Below, piece by piece: positions 1 through 11,240 of a DNA stretch of 64,000 bases. Positions within the stretch are counted from its first letter, which is position 1; each line of letters opens with the position of its first letter. This stretch comes from Sedimentibacter saalensis (GTDB lineage: Bacteria > Bacillota > Clostridia > Tissierellales > Sedimentibacteraceae). The stretch spans positions 1 to 64,000 of the forward strand of contig NZ_VLKH01000010.1 of NCBI RefSeq assembly GCF_007830175.1. Direction: 5' to 3'. The notes under the pieces are model-generated. The model was not told the origin of the DNA. It ran no database searches and saw only the letters and a list, made by a program, of their open reading frames with translations. The translations under genes were made by a program, and so were the position numbers.

Positions 1-659
1 ACGACCTCTCCCGCTACCATGTTTGTCAGAGCAGATACGTCATGGTAGCCGTAAGCATTCTTTTTAATGACCCATGTATTTTCAACAAGGGCTCCCAGAC
101 CGTTGTACAGGTATGTGCTGCTTTCTCCCAGTTCATTTACCCCAAGCACCATTTTGTTTGTCTCGTCGTAGGTATACTCTCCGGTGACGGAAATCTTACT
201 GTTCTTGGTGTAGGTTTCCTGAATGAGGTTACCTCGCCTGTCATATGTGAAATCGTTCTGTGTATTCCAGCTGTCCTCAGACTTTTTGGTAATCTGGTTC
301 AGGTTATTAAATTTGTAGTCTATGGATTTGTTGCCAAACTCGGTTTCATAAGTCAGGTTACCCAAAGAATCATACTGGTATGTTCGTGTCTTGTTGCCGT
401 AGTTCTCGTGTGCTGATGTTACGCGGTGCAATGCGTCATAGGTGTAGGTATTTTCAACCGTAGCCACTCATGTACCATTGCCGCGCATGTACTCATATGT
501 CATGTTTCCGCAGTCGTCGTATGTATAGGCATGCTTCTGCTGCTTCATGTCATTGTTTGACGGGTCTGTGTCTTTTACATTCAAAAGCTGGCCTATGGAG
601 TCATATTGGTAGTCTTCAACGCAGCCGTGAGGGTATTCCATCTTAGAAATACGGTTCAT
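1..659 (-). pseudogene. RHS/YD-repeat core fragment, broken second copy
   Basis: This stretch is a near-identical copy of positions 2659-3317, with a constant offset of 2658 and no net indel, so it encodes the same YD-repeat segment of an RHS protein. Relative to the intact copy it carries an in-frame TGA at 468-470, where the other copy reads Gly. Homology stops abruptly at 659 in the middle of a repeat, and no ribosome site precedes the ATG there. The left side runs off the window, so its own C-terminal tip is not visible. It is most likely a displaced RHS cassette remnant that can recombine with the larger copy. Clear as a duplicate; its expression is doubtful. Confidence 0.8.
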
Positions 660-712
660 GCGTTTTCAACACTTGAACTCAAGCATCATATAAAATATTT
701 GTTATTGATCTA

Positions 713-743
713 AGAAAGGCCACATCATCAAACTGTGTGGCCT
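713..743 (-). terminator. Intrinsic terminator after the immunity-like gene
   Basis: An 8-bp stem (AGGCCACA at 717-724 with TGTGGCCT at 736-743) is followed on the minus strand by a short T-rich stretch. It lies just downstream of the immunity-like gene, in its direction of transcription. Confidence 0.6.
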
Positions 744-846
744 ATTGTTTATATTATTCTTTTCATACATTATGAACAACATTGCCTTGGCAAAAGAGGA
801 AATTCTATTAAATTATCCTCTTTTCTATAATACTAAATGCTTACAA

Positions 847-1155
847 CTAAATATCAATTTTTTGTTCTATAATGTATGAATCATCAAGTTTAGATTTAAT
901 AAGGTTTATGGCTTCTTCTATCATTTTTAAAAATCTTTGTCTATCTAAGTCACTTTTAAAGCCATTGTATTTAAACTCTATTGAGTTATCAATGAATAGA
1001 CCATCATAGAAGTTTTGAATTTCTACAAATACATTATCTACTTCTTTATCTTCCATTAATTCCTTTGGCAGGTCGTTATTTATTAATTCTCCATTTTCAT
1101 TATAAATCCATACAGGAAAACAATGGTAATCTAAATAAATTTTTACTTTCTTCAT
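847..1155 (-). CDS. Small acidic protein, candidate immunity protein for the RHS toxin
   Basis: This is a 102-residue acidic cytosolic protein of no family I recognise. The frame is open from 1176, but an AGGAGG site 7-8 bases before the ATG at 1155 fixes the start there, so the protein begins MKKVKIYLDYH. It follows the RHS toxin gene with a gap of 11 bases, in the usual position for the immunity gene of a polymorphic toxin. It has no signal peptide or membrane segment, as expected for a protein that binds an incoming toxin tip. Assignment as immunity rests on position, size and acidity only. Confidence 0.6.
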   Translation of the reverse strand: MKKVKIYLDYHCFPVWIYNENGELINNDLPKELMEDKEVDNVFVEIQNFYDGLFIDNSIEFKYNGFKSDLDRQRFLKMIEEAINLIKSKLDDSYIIEQKIDI

Positions 1156-1166
1156 ATATTTTCCTC

Positions 1167-4100
1167 CTATGGCCATGTTGTTGGGTTTGCACCAACAATG
1201 AACCCATTATCACCTACAGTTATAGCTGTTTGATATGTTTTTCCACCGAATGTTACTTCGTAAATCGGCCTTCCTGTTCCTCTACCTTGATATCCTACGA
1301 TTTTTCCGTTGGTTAGTGATTCCATAACCAAATCTTTAATTTGGCTCTGTTGTATACCCTTTTGGGCAAAATCATCTGCATGTTCAAGAATATGTTGCAT
1401 ACCAGCCTTTGAGTTACCTGATTCCAGCCATACTAATTTTCCATCCGCAGTTTTTGTTACAGCTAAAACATCATCAGCAGTATACTTAACACCATTACTT
1501 GCCAGTTCATCGAGTAAGCCAGCATTCTTCCAAGAGTTAACCGTTCCCTTAATTTTATTTAATTGGCTACTTACACCTTTTATTGATTGACCAGCTACAT
1601 AGCTAACCTGACTTCCAATCAAATAGCCCATTGAAACATCAAATGCCTCACCTGCACTCTGGTTTCCACCAGCTCCTATAATATAATAATTTCTTGCATT
1701 ATTATATCTAAGTGACCATGTATATTTTGTCATATCTGCAATCACGGCTGCTGTTTCTAATAGAGTATTTGCATTACGATATCGTGTTTGAAGTTCAAAT
1801 ATTTTATCTTTATTCGTTTTCTCATCAGAAATGAGATTATTATCACATTTTTTAATCTTTTTCTGATAATCTCTGGCCTGGGATAAATCGAATCCATGTA
1901 CAGGTGCAGTTGCTGACGATACAATTCCCTCAATAAACATATCTTTATGTTCTTGTCGATAATACCGATAATCAAAACTCTTTTCTGAATATGCTCCATA
2001 TGGATCTAAGTCATCTATTACAGGACGCAGTCCATCTGGGTCTATATAAATAACCGGATTATTTTTTACATACAGATACTGCACAAGCTGAACAGGGTCT
2101 TTAGCATAGTCTGTAATGTCATAGACACTGCCATCCAAGATTGGATCAATTGAAGCAAACCTTCTGTTTTGCGCATCATAGAATCTTGCTTTGGCATAGT
2201 ACATACTAAGCACACTATCATAATCGTGGGTTGCGTAGCGTTTTACCATGTCAAGCTCTCGCTGTCCGCACTTTAGTACTGCATTGTGGGTGATTTCTCC
2301 CCATTCGTTGTAGTGAGTCCAGCTTTCTACTTTGCCGGTCATTGGACTTGTCAGATAATCTGCCGTGCCTAGATAGTCCATGTGGTAGTACAGCCTTATT
2401 TGGTTGACATTTTCAATTAGGTTGCCCGCACTTGTATCTACGCCGGTGATGTTGACACTTAGTCTGTCATTGCCGTAGACATAGCGGTATTCAAGACTGT
2501 TTACTTCGTACTCCATCAGAGGTTCGAAGGTATCGCTGGTGTAGTCCAAAACAAACTGCTTTACAACCGTGGATGTCTTGTTAAGCTCAGGGCTGGCTGC
2601 TACTACCTCCGGAGCAAGCTTATCCTTTTTGTCCTTCTTGCCTGTCTGTGGGTCTACAACGACCTCTCCCGCTACCATGTTTGTCAGAGCAGATACGTCA
2701 TGGTAGCCGTAAGCATTCTTTTTAATGACCCATGTATTCTCAACAAGGGCACCCAGACTGTTGTACAGGTATGCACTGCTTTCTCCCAGCTCATTTACCC
2801 CAAGCACCATTTTGTTTGTCTCGTCGTAGGTATACTCTCCGGTGACAGAAATCTTACTGTTCTTGGTGTAGGTTTCCTGAATGAGGTTACCGCGCCTGTC
2901 GTATGTGAAATCACTCTGTGTATTCCAGCTGTCCTCAGACTTTTTGGTAATCTGGTTCAGATTATTAAATTTGTAGTCTATGGACTTATTGCCAAGCTCG
3001 GTTTCATAAGTCAGGTTACCCAAAGAATCATACTGATATGTTCGTGTCTTGTTTCCGTAGTTCTCGTGTGCTGATGTTACGCGGTGCAATGCGTCATAGG
3101 TGTAGGTATTTTCAACTGTTGCCTCTCCTATACCATTTCCACGCATGTATTCATATGTCATATTGCCGCAGTCGTCGTAGGTATAAGCATGCTTCTGCTG
3201 CTTCATGTCATTGTTTGACGGGTCTGTGTCTGTTACATTCAGAAGCTGACCTACGGAGTCATATTGATAATCTTCAACCCAGCCGTGTGGGTATTCCATC
3301 TTAGAAATACGGTTCATCCCATCATATGTGTATCGAGTTGTACGTCCATCAGTTTCTGTTACTGACTTCAGATTTCCTAAAAGGTCATAAGTCTTGGCAG
3401 CAGTAGTGTTGTCAGGATACTTGACTGAAGTCTGGTTGCCTGTTTCGTCGTAGTTGTATTCTACAACTTTTCCTTTTGTGTCGGTAGTCCTGGTAATGCG
3501 GTTTAATAAATCAACCTCGAAGGATGTCTTGCCTGTCCAGTCATTCATTTCCACCAGATCCCCAACCTTATTGTATCGGTAGGATACCTCTTTTCCTCCA
3601 TTATAGTTGATAGAGGTAATCATATCAAGACCATTATAGGCATATACAGTCACTTTTCCGTCGGCGTCTGTCTTTGTTTTAAGATTTCCGTTACCGTCGT
3701 ATACATAGGTTGTAACTGATCCCAGTGCATTTACTTCCTTTGTCACAAGTCCTCTTCCGTCAAATTCGTACAAAGTGATTTCCCATTCGTCCACATTGTC
3801 CTGTGTATCTATGCGGTGCATTGAAGTCTTTATTAAATTGTTCATTGAATCGTATTCAAACAAGGCGCTGTTTCCCATAGCGTCTATGGTCTCAACAATA
3901 TTTCCATTGGCGTCAAGTTTATATCTAGTCTTATGACCGCCCTTGTCAGTGCTGCTTATTATCTTTCCTTCTCCATTATATTCAAATGTCTCTGTCTTTC
4001 CGTCAGGAGTGGTAATGGAAACAAGACGGTCTAAGGCATCGTATATATAAGTTGTAGAGCCATCAACTGTTGTCTTCTTAACCATGTTGTGTCTGCCGTC

Positions 4101-4397
4101 GTACTCGTAGGATACGGTATAACCCTCGGCATTGGTTTCGGTCGCCACATTGCCGCGGTCGGTGTAGGTATAAGAAGTCACGCCTCCACGTGCATCTGTA
4201 ACGGTGAGGACACGGTCCATTTCATCATAGGTGTATAGGGTTGCATTGCCCAGTGCATCTGTCATTTTAACTATTCTGCCACAATCGTCATAAATATAAT
4301 GTGTTTGTGCACCTTCCTCGTTTACAAACTTGATGAGACGTCCGTCTGCATCGTATGTCTTGGAGGAAACTCCACCTTCAGCGTCTGTTTTGCTCAC
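1167..4397 (-). CDS. RHS/YD-repeat polymorphic toxin, 5'-truncated
   Basis: About 1076 residues. Residues 1-710 are tandem YD repeats ending in the RHS core hallmarks ARFYDAQNRRFASIDP and NPVIYIDPDGL. A variable tip of about 290 residues follows. Its last 90 residues (GMQHILEH, GKIVGYQGRGTG, GDNGFIVGAN) resemble BECR-fold ribonuclease toxins of the Ntox50/EndoU-like kind; I am not certain of the family. The only start in frame is a GTG inside a YD repeat. Repeat coding continues upstream to about 4427 and an in-frame TGA lies at 4461-4463. The N-terminal part, including any export signal, is therefore missing. No promoter is seen, and the groEL terminator lies just upstream. It looks like an orphan toxin cassette, probably silent unless recombined with a full-length RHS gene. 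Confidence 0.85.
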   Translation of the reverse strand: MSKTDAEGGVSSKTYDADGRLIKFVNEEGAQTHYIYDDCGRIVKMTDALGNATLYTYDEMDRVLTVTDARGGVTSYTYTDRGNVATETNAEGYTVSYEYDGRHNMVKKTTVDGSTTYIYDALDRLVSITTPDGKTETFEYNGEGKIISSTDKGGHKTRYKLDANGNIVETIDAMGNSALFEYDSMNNLIKTSMHRIDTQDNVDEWEITLYEFDGRGLVTKEVNALGSVTTYVYDGNGNLKTKTDADGKVTVYAYNGLDMITSINYNGGKEVSYRYNKVGDLVEMNDWTGKTSFEVDLLNRITRTTDTKGKVVEYNYDETGNQTSVKYPDNTTAAKTYDLLGNLKSVTETDGRTTRYTYDGMNRISKMEYPHGWVEDYQYDSVGQLLNVTDTDPSNNDMKQQKHAYTYDDCGNMTYEYMRGNGIGEATVENTYTYDALHRVTSAHENYGNKTRTYQYDSLGNLTYETELGNKSIDYKFNNLNQITKKSEDSWNTQSDFTYDRRGNLIQETYTKNSKISVTGEYTYDETNKMVLGVNELGESSAYLYNSLGALVENTWVIKKNAYGYHDVSALTNMVAGEVVVDPQTGKKDKKDKLAPEVVAASPELNKTSTVVKQFVLDYTSDTFEPLMEYEVNSLEYRYVYGNDRLSVNITGVDTSAGNLIENVNQIRLYYHMDYLGTADYLTSPMTGKVESWTHYNEWGEITHNAVLKCGQRELDMVKRYATHDYDSVLSMYYAKARFYDAQNRRFASIDPILDGSVYDITDYAKDPVQLVQYLYVKNNPVIYIDPDGLRPVIDDLDPYGAYSEKSFDYRYYRQEHKDMFIEGIVSSATAPVHGFDLSQARDYQKKIKKCDNNLISDEKTNKDKIFELQTRYRNANTLLETAAVIADMTKYTWSLRYNNARNYYIIGAGGNQSAGEAFDVSMGYLIGSQVSYVAGQSIKGVSSQLNKIKGTVNSWKNAGLLDELASNGVKYTADDVLAVTKTADGKLVWLESGNSKAGMQHILEHADDFAQKGIQQSQIKDLVMESLTNGKIVGYQGRGTGRPIYEVTFGGKTYQTAITVGDNGFIVGANPTTWP

Positions 4398-4474
4398 CAG
4401 TCTGTCAAGTCCGTCATAGGTGCATTTAAAAAGTTTACTGCCTTTAAATAATTTCAGTTCTCAGTAACAGTCAT

Positions 4475-4504
4475 AAAAAAACCGTCCAGCAAAAGCTGGA
4501 CGGT
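4475..4504 (-). terminator. groEL intrinsic terminator
   Basis: A perfect 10-bp stem (ACCGTCCAGC at 4481-4490 with GCTGGACGGT at 4495-4504, AAAA loop) is followed on the minus strand by TTTTTT. It lies 43 bases after the groEL stop. Confidence 0.9.
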
Positions 4505-4547
4505 TTATCACTCTGTAACATATTCAATACTATAACTTAAATTGTTA

Positions 4548-6191
<1,644 letters not shown>

Positions 6192-6196
6192 TTATA

Positions 6197-6490
<294 letters not shown>

Positions 6491-6527
6491 CTATTTTATT
6501 TAATGTAATTATTTATCCATTTGATTG

Positions 6528-6554
6528 TTAGCACTCAATGTCGTAGAGTGCTAA
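6528..6554 (-). promoter_or_regulatory. CIRCE operator (HrcA binding site)
   Basis: Perfect consensus inverted repeat TTAGCACTC, 9-base spacer, GAGTGCTAA. It sits between the groES promoter and start codon, so HrcA is expected to repress groESL and release it on heat shock. hrcA is not in this window. Confidence 0.97.
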
Positions 6555-6568
6555 CACTTACAATCTAT

Positions 6569-6597
6569 ATAATAACCAATTGTTGTTTCGTTATCAA
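6569..6597 (-). promoter_or_regulatory. groESL sigma-A promoter
   Basis: On the minus strand TTGATA (6592-6597), a 17-base spacer and TATTAT (6569-6574), just upstream of CIRCE. Confidence 0.85.
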
Positions 6598-6762
6598 GTG
6601 CCATTTAGCATAATTTTCGATTATTAAACTAATTTAAAGGGATTATTAACATTATTTCTTTAGATTGCTTTAATTTTCTTAATATTTCTCATTTTATGTT
6701 CATTTTGGATTTTGTTCACAATATTTAAATAAAATTTACAAAATAGTTGATGTTTTTTACCC

Positions 6763-6791
6763 TTGACTATAGTATAATTTGAATATATAGT
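6763..6791 (+). promoter_or_regulatory. Aldolase gene promoter
   Basis: TTGACT (6763-6768), 17 bases, TATAGT (6786-6791), about 40 bases before the fba start. Confidence 0.75.
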
Positions 6792-6812
6792 ATAACACAT
6801 TTCAATTATTAA

Positions 6813-7760
<948 letters not shown>

Positions 7761-7776
7761 GATATAAAACATAAAG

Positions 7777-7806
7777 AGAGTTGAGCCTGAGCTCAACTCT
7801 TGTTTT
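7777..7806 (+). terminator. fba intrinsic terminator
   Basis: A perfect 10-bp stem (AGAGTTGAGC at 7777-7786 with GCTCAACTCT at 7791-7800) is followed by TGTTTTG. Confidence 0.9.
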
Positions 7807-7838
7807 GTCAAATCATGTATTATATTTCCTTGTCAATA

Positions 7839-9035
7839 TCATTTCAAATATGGATTGTTCATGTATGTAGAAACATAATTTTTATCTATGGTCACTACTG
7901 CAAAATATCTTTCATTTTCTTTCTTCACTGCCTTTTCAATAATTTTAACCAGCTCGGAAGGCTGCATATCGTAATCCACAGGAATCAGCACATCAAATAT
8001 TAAATTTGTGTGAGTTTCTCCCTTAACAACCCTGAAGTCGTGCATGGTGAGCTTTTCGTCTATTGCTCTGATTATTTTACCCGTGCTGCACCTAAGTTTG
8101 TTAATTTCAGGATCATTTGTTATTATGGGGTCCAGATGTATTACAAGGTTGACGTCGCATTCCTTTGAAATGTCTCTTTCAATGTTGTCTATGAGGTCAT
8201 GGGACTTGAGTATATCTTCCTTTGCATCAACTTCTGCATGCACTGTTGCAAAATACCTGTTGGGTCCGTAATTGTGAACCACCAGGTCATGTATGTTCAA
8301 AATTCCTTCATAAGACAATATTTTTTTCTCAAGCATGCTTATAAGCTCAACATCAGGCATTTCTCCAAGGAGAGGATTCAATATGTCCTTTAATATTCCT
8401 ATCCCTGAATACAAGATGAACAAAGCAACTAAAATCCCCATGTACCCGTCTATTTCGAAGCCTGTAACCATTGATATCAGTGCAGATGCAAGAACTGCCG
8501 ATGTGGCAAACACATCATTTCTCGAATCCATGGATGCTGCCTTTATTGTTGTTGAATTTATTTTTACTCCAACATTAAAATAAAATCTGCTGAGCCAAAG
8601 TTTCCCTGCTACTGAAATGAAAAGAACAATAATCATGGCAAGTGAATATATTGTTTTTTCAGGATTGAGAATTTTGTTGAAGGACGACTTTAAAAGTTCT
8701 ATTCCAACCAATAAAATTACAATACCTAGTACAAGCCCTGTAAGATACTCTATTCTGGCGTGCCCGAAGGGGTGATCCTTGTCTGCTGGCTTGCCGGATA
8801 TTTTAAATCCAATGAGGGATATTACATTTGAACCTGCATCTGACAGATTGTTCACGCCGTCTGCCATTACAGAAATGCTGTTGAAAATTGTTCCTACAGC
8901 AATTTTACTAAGGCTCAACAAAACATTGACGACAATTCCAACTATGCTGCTTACAGTTCCATACGTCTGCCTCACGCCTGAGTCCTTTACATTGTAATAA
9001 TCCTTTATAAACGTTCTAATAATATAATCAGTCAT
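7839..9035 (-). CDS. Cation diffusion facilitator (CDF), Mn-type motif
   Basis: Membrane exporter of divalent metal ions in exchange for protons. The 398 residues hold about six membrane segments followed by a cytosolic C-terminal metal-sensing domain and a further C-terminal extension. The metal site reads NNLSD in segment 2 (NxxxD) and DSRND in segment 5 (DxxxD). That combination is associated with manganese exporters such as MntE rather than zinc exporters (HxxxD/DxxxD). HPFGHARIEYL follows segment 2. It starts 10 bases after the ABC-F stop with its own AAGGAG site, so the two are probably cotranscribed. Manganese specificity is inferred from the motif. Confidence 0.9.
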   Translation of the reverse strand: MTDYIIRTFIKDYYNVKDSGVRQTYGTVSSIVGIVVNVLLSLSKIAVGTIFNSISVMADGVNNLSDAGSNVISLIGFKISGKPADKDHPFGHARIEYLTGLVLGIVILLVGIELLKSSFNKILNPEKTIYSLAMIIVLFISVAGKLWLSRFYFNVGVKINSTTIKAASMDSRNDVFATSAVLASALISMVTGFEIDGYMGILVALFILYSGIGILKDILNPLLGEMPDVELISMLEKKILSYEGILNIHDLVVHNYGPNRYFATVHAEVDAKEDILKSHDLIDNIERDISKECDVNLVIHLDPIITNDPEINKLRCSTGKIIRAIDEKLTMHDFRVVKGETHTNLIFDVLIPVDYDMQPSELVKIIEKAVKKENERYFAVVTIDKNYVSTYMNNPYLK

Positions 9036-9045
9036 TGTTTCTCCT

Positions 9046-10959
9046 TTACTGATATAGTTCCAGTTCCAAATACAAATTTTCTATTTTTTCTTTGAGTTTT
9101 ACATATTCATCATATTTATTATTATATTCATTTAAATCCCATTCGGCAGAACTTGTGTTAAGTATTTTTTCAAGTTCTATGATTTTGTTTTCTGTGTCAA
9201 GAATATTGTTTTCAAGCTTCGCCAAATCTCTTTTTGCTTTTTCTGCAGCCCTTGTTTCTTCCTTTTTCTTCTGATAAATTTCCTTGTTTTTAGAAACTGC
9301 CTTTTCTTCCTTTTCTTCAGCAGACTGCTTTAATTCTGCAATTCTTTGCTTTTCATTTTTGTAGCTTTCATAATCAAAATCATAAATTTTAAATTTTTTG
9401 TTTTCAATTTCTCCTATGCATGTTGCAATTTTATCAACAAAGTATCTGTCGTGGGACACAAAAAGTATTGTGCCTTCATAATTTATGAGGTTTTCCTCCA
9501 GCACTTCCCTTGATTCAATATCAAGGTGGTTTGTGGGTTCATCAAGGACAAGTGTGTTTACATTTTCATAAATGAGCATGCCTAGTTTAAGCCTAGATTT
9601 TTCTCCGCCTGATAACGTGCTTATATGCTTGTAGACATCTTCTCCTGCAAACATGATTTTAGCCAGCTCCTTGCGTGCTTCGCTTATGGAAATCCCATAA
9701 TGATATGAAAAATAATCAACAATTGAAACATCTTCCCTGTCGAAAGAAACTTCCTGAGGAAGATATCCAATCTTAACATTTGAGCCTATTTTTACGCTTC
9801 CTGCATCGCTTTTTATTTCATCCAGTATTATTTTAAGCATGGTAGATTTTCCAGTTCCGTTTTCTCCCAAAATGCAGAGGCTGTCCTTGTAAAACAATGT
9901 GAAGCTCAAATCTTCAAATAATTTCTTCGAATCAAAAGATTTTTCTAGATTTTCAACCTTTATTACTTCTCTGCCGGTTCTTGACACATTGTCTATGTGA
10001 AAATCTGCAGTTTTTTTGTCAACTATAGGTTTGTTTATTTTTTCTATTTTTTCAAGCCTTTTTTCAAGTTCCTTCGCTCTTTTGTACATTTTGTCGGAAT
10101 CACGCATTTCGCCCCATATGCGGTATCTTTGAATCTGATCTTCCATTTTCTTAATCTTTTTCTGCTGGCTTTCATATTCCTTCATTGCCTGCAGAAAACG
10201 CAGTTCTTTTTCGGCCACATACTTTGAGTAGTTTCCGTTGTAAATCTGTACACCGTCTGGTTCAAGCTCAATTATTTTGTTTACAACCCTGTCAAGAAAA
10301 TATCTGTCATGGGAAACTATTACAATGGTTCCCTGATACAAATTCAAATATTCTTCAAGCCACTCAACGCTTTTTATATCAAGATGATTTGATGGTTCAT
10401 CAAGAAGAAGCAGTTCCGGCTCTTCAAGAAGAATTTTACCGAGAATTACCCTTGTTTTTTCCCCGCCGCTCAGCAAATTAAACTTTCTGTTTTGAAGTTC
10501 TTCCGATATTTCAAGGCCTTTAAGTATTTTGCTCAGTTTTTCTTTCACGCTGTATCCGCCGGCTATTTCATAGGAATCATGGAGATTGCCGTATTTTTTT
10601 ATGGCTGTCTCAAGCTCTTCACCCTTAAGAATATCAAATGTCTTTTCAATTTCTTCCATTTGAGCTTTAATTTCTTCTGTATTTTTAAAGGCTTCTTTTA
10701 AAACATCCAACACTGTGTTATCATCATCATAATTTGGTATTTGTTCAAGATATCCTATGGTTAATCCTTTTCTTTTATTGACCTGACCTTCCTGGAAACT
10801 TTCTTTTCCTGCCATGATTTTCATCAACGTTGTTTTTCCTGTACCATTTCGGCCTATTAAGGCAATCTTGTCCTTTGTCTTTACATCAAATGTTACATTT
10901 TCAAATATTTTATCCACACCATACATTTTTGATAAATTGCTTATTCCTAATTCAATCAT
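9046..10959 (-). CDS. ABC-F family ATPase (ribosome-associated)
   Basis: Two ABC ATPase domains in one soluble chain of 637 residues and no membrane segment, the hallmark of ABC-F translation factors. Domain 1 has Walker A GRNGTGKT (about 37-44), signature LSGGEKTR and LLLDEPSNHLD. Domain 2 has GENGTGKS, LSGGEKSR and LVLDEPTNHLD. A charged linker lies between them (about 235-325). The C-terminal extension is a Lys/Glu-rich coiled coil, about 540-637, as in Uup/YdiF-type members. ABC-F proteins act at the ribosomal E site and some give antibiotic resistance. The long leader with a small ORF and attenuator-like hairpin fits drug-induced control, but resistance itself is inference. The CDF gene follows. 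Confidence 0.93.
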   Translation of the reverse strand: MIELGISNLSKMYGVDKIFENVTFDVKTKDKIALIGRNGTGKTTLMKIMAGKESFQEGQVNKRKGLTIGYLEQIPNYDDDNTVLDVLKEAFKNTEEIKAQMEEIEKTFDILKGEELETAIKKYGNLHDSYEIAGGYSVKEKLSKILKGLEISEELQNRKFNLLSGGEKTRVILGKILLEEPELLLLDEPSNHLDIKSVEWLEEYLNLYQGTIVIVSHDRYFLDRVVNKIIELEPDGVQIYNGNYSKYVAEKELRFLQAMKEYESQQKKIKKMEDQIQRYRIWGEMRDSDKMYKRAKELEKRLEKIEKINKPIVDKKTADFHIDNVSRTGREVIKVENLEKSFDSKKLFEDLSFTLFYKDSLCILGENGTGKSTMLKIILDEIKSDAGSVKIGSNVKIGYLPQEVSFDREDVSIVDYFSYHYGISISEARKELAKIMFAGEDVYKHISTLSGGEKSRLKLGMLIYENVNTLVLDEPTNHLDIESREVLEENLINYEGTILFVSHDRYFVDKIATCIGEIENKKFKIYDFDYESYKNEKQRIAELKQSAEEKEEKAVSKNKEIYQKKKEETRAAEKAKRDLAKLENNILDTENKIIELEKILNTSSAEWDLNEYNNKYDEYVKLKEKIENLYLELELYQ

Positions 10960-10996
10960 TATATTCCCTCTATTTTTTAATCATATGTTAACTTTT

Positions 10997-11107
10997 TCAC
11001 TTACGTCCGAAAATTGGGTTAGGGCATACAAAAATACCCGTGGAACATACTCCCGTCCCACAGGTATAACCTGCTGCCATTGGCCCAGCCCCATGAACAA
11101 TGTCCAT
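10997..11107 (-). CDS. 36-residue leader peptide upstream of ABC-F
   Basis: This ATG-to-TGA frame lies wholly inside the ABC-F leader, starting about 58 bases after the predicted transcription start and ending 38 bases before the ABC-F ATG. The peptide begins MDIVHGAG, ends FVCPNPIFGRK, and has three Cys and seven Gly; a second Met at residue 10 is an alternative start. The ribosome site is weak. Its later codons form both arms of the hairpin at 11035-11066, the arrangement of translation-coupled attenuators. Coding status is inferred from its position and protein-like composition; no family is claimed. Confidence 0.55.
   Translation of the reverse strand: MDIVHGAGPMAAGYTCGTGVCSTGIFVCPNPIFGRK
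11030..11073 (-). promoter_or_regulatory. Attenuator-like hairpins in the ABC-F leader
   Basis: On the minus strand TACCTGTGG pairs with CCACGGGTA (arms 11058-11066 and 11035-11043) and is followed by TTTTT (11030-11034), a plausible intrinsic terminator. The arm at 11061-11065 can instead pair with 11069-11073 (CAGGT, TAT loop, ACCTG), a competing antiterminator-type hairpin. A ribosome stalled on the overlapping leader ORF would choose between them. Structures were drawn by eye. Confidence 0.6.
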
Positions 11108-11173
11108 CGCCTGCTCAGTTTGTACTGTATTTGCGTAAAATTACGTTGCAGTGCAAAAAGATTTATTTAAACA

Positions 11174-11202
11174 ATAATACTATATGTAAAAAAAATTGTC
11201 AA
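11174..11202 (-). promoter_or_regulatory. Promoter of the ABC-F/CDF operon leader
   Basis: Consensus TTGACA (11197-11202), 17-base spacer, TATTAT (11174-11179) on the minus strand. Transcription should start near 11166, giving a leader of about 205 nt before the ABC-F ATG. Confidence 0.85.
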
Positions 11203-11210
11203 GAAAATGA

Positions 11211-11231
11211 AAAAAAGCCTCCGAAGAGGCC
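11211..11231 (-). terminator. rsgI terminator
   Basis: A GC-rich short hairpin (GCCTC at 11217-11221 with GAGGC at 11226-11230) is followed on the minus strand by TTTTTT, just after the rsgI stop. Confidence 0.8.
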
Positions 11232-11240
11232 TTAAACGCT

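Noticed and set aside
10960..11166. 6S or another known structural RNA in the ABC-F leader
   Set aside because: The region has a promoter, an ORF and an attenuator-like hairpin leading straight into ABC-F; no closing stem or bubble of 6S RNA, SRP RNA or RNase P RNA was recognised.
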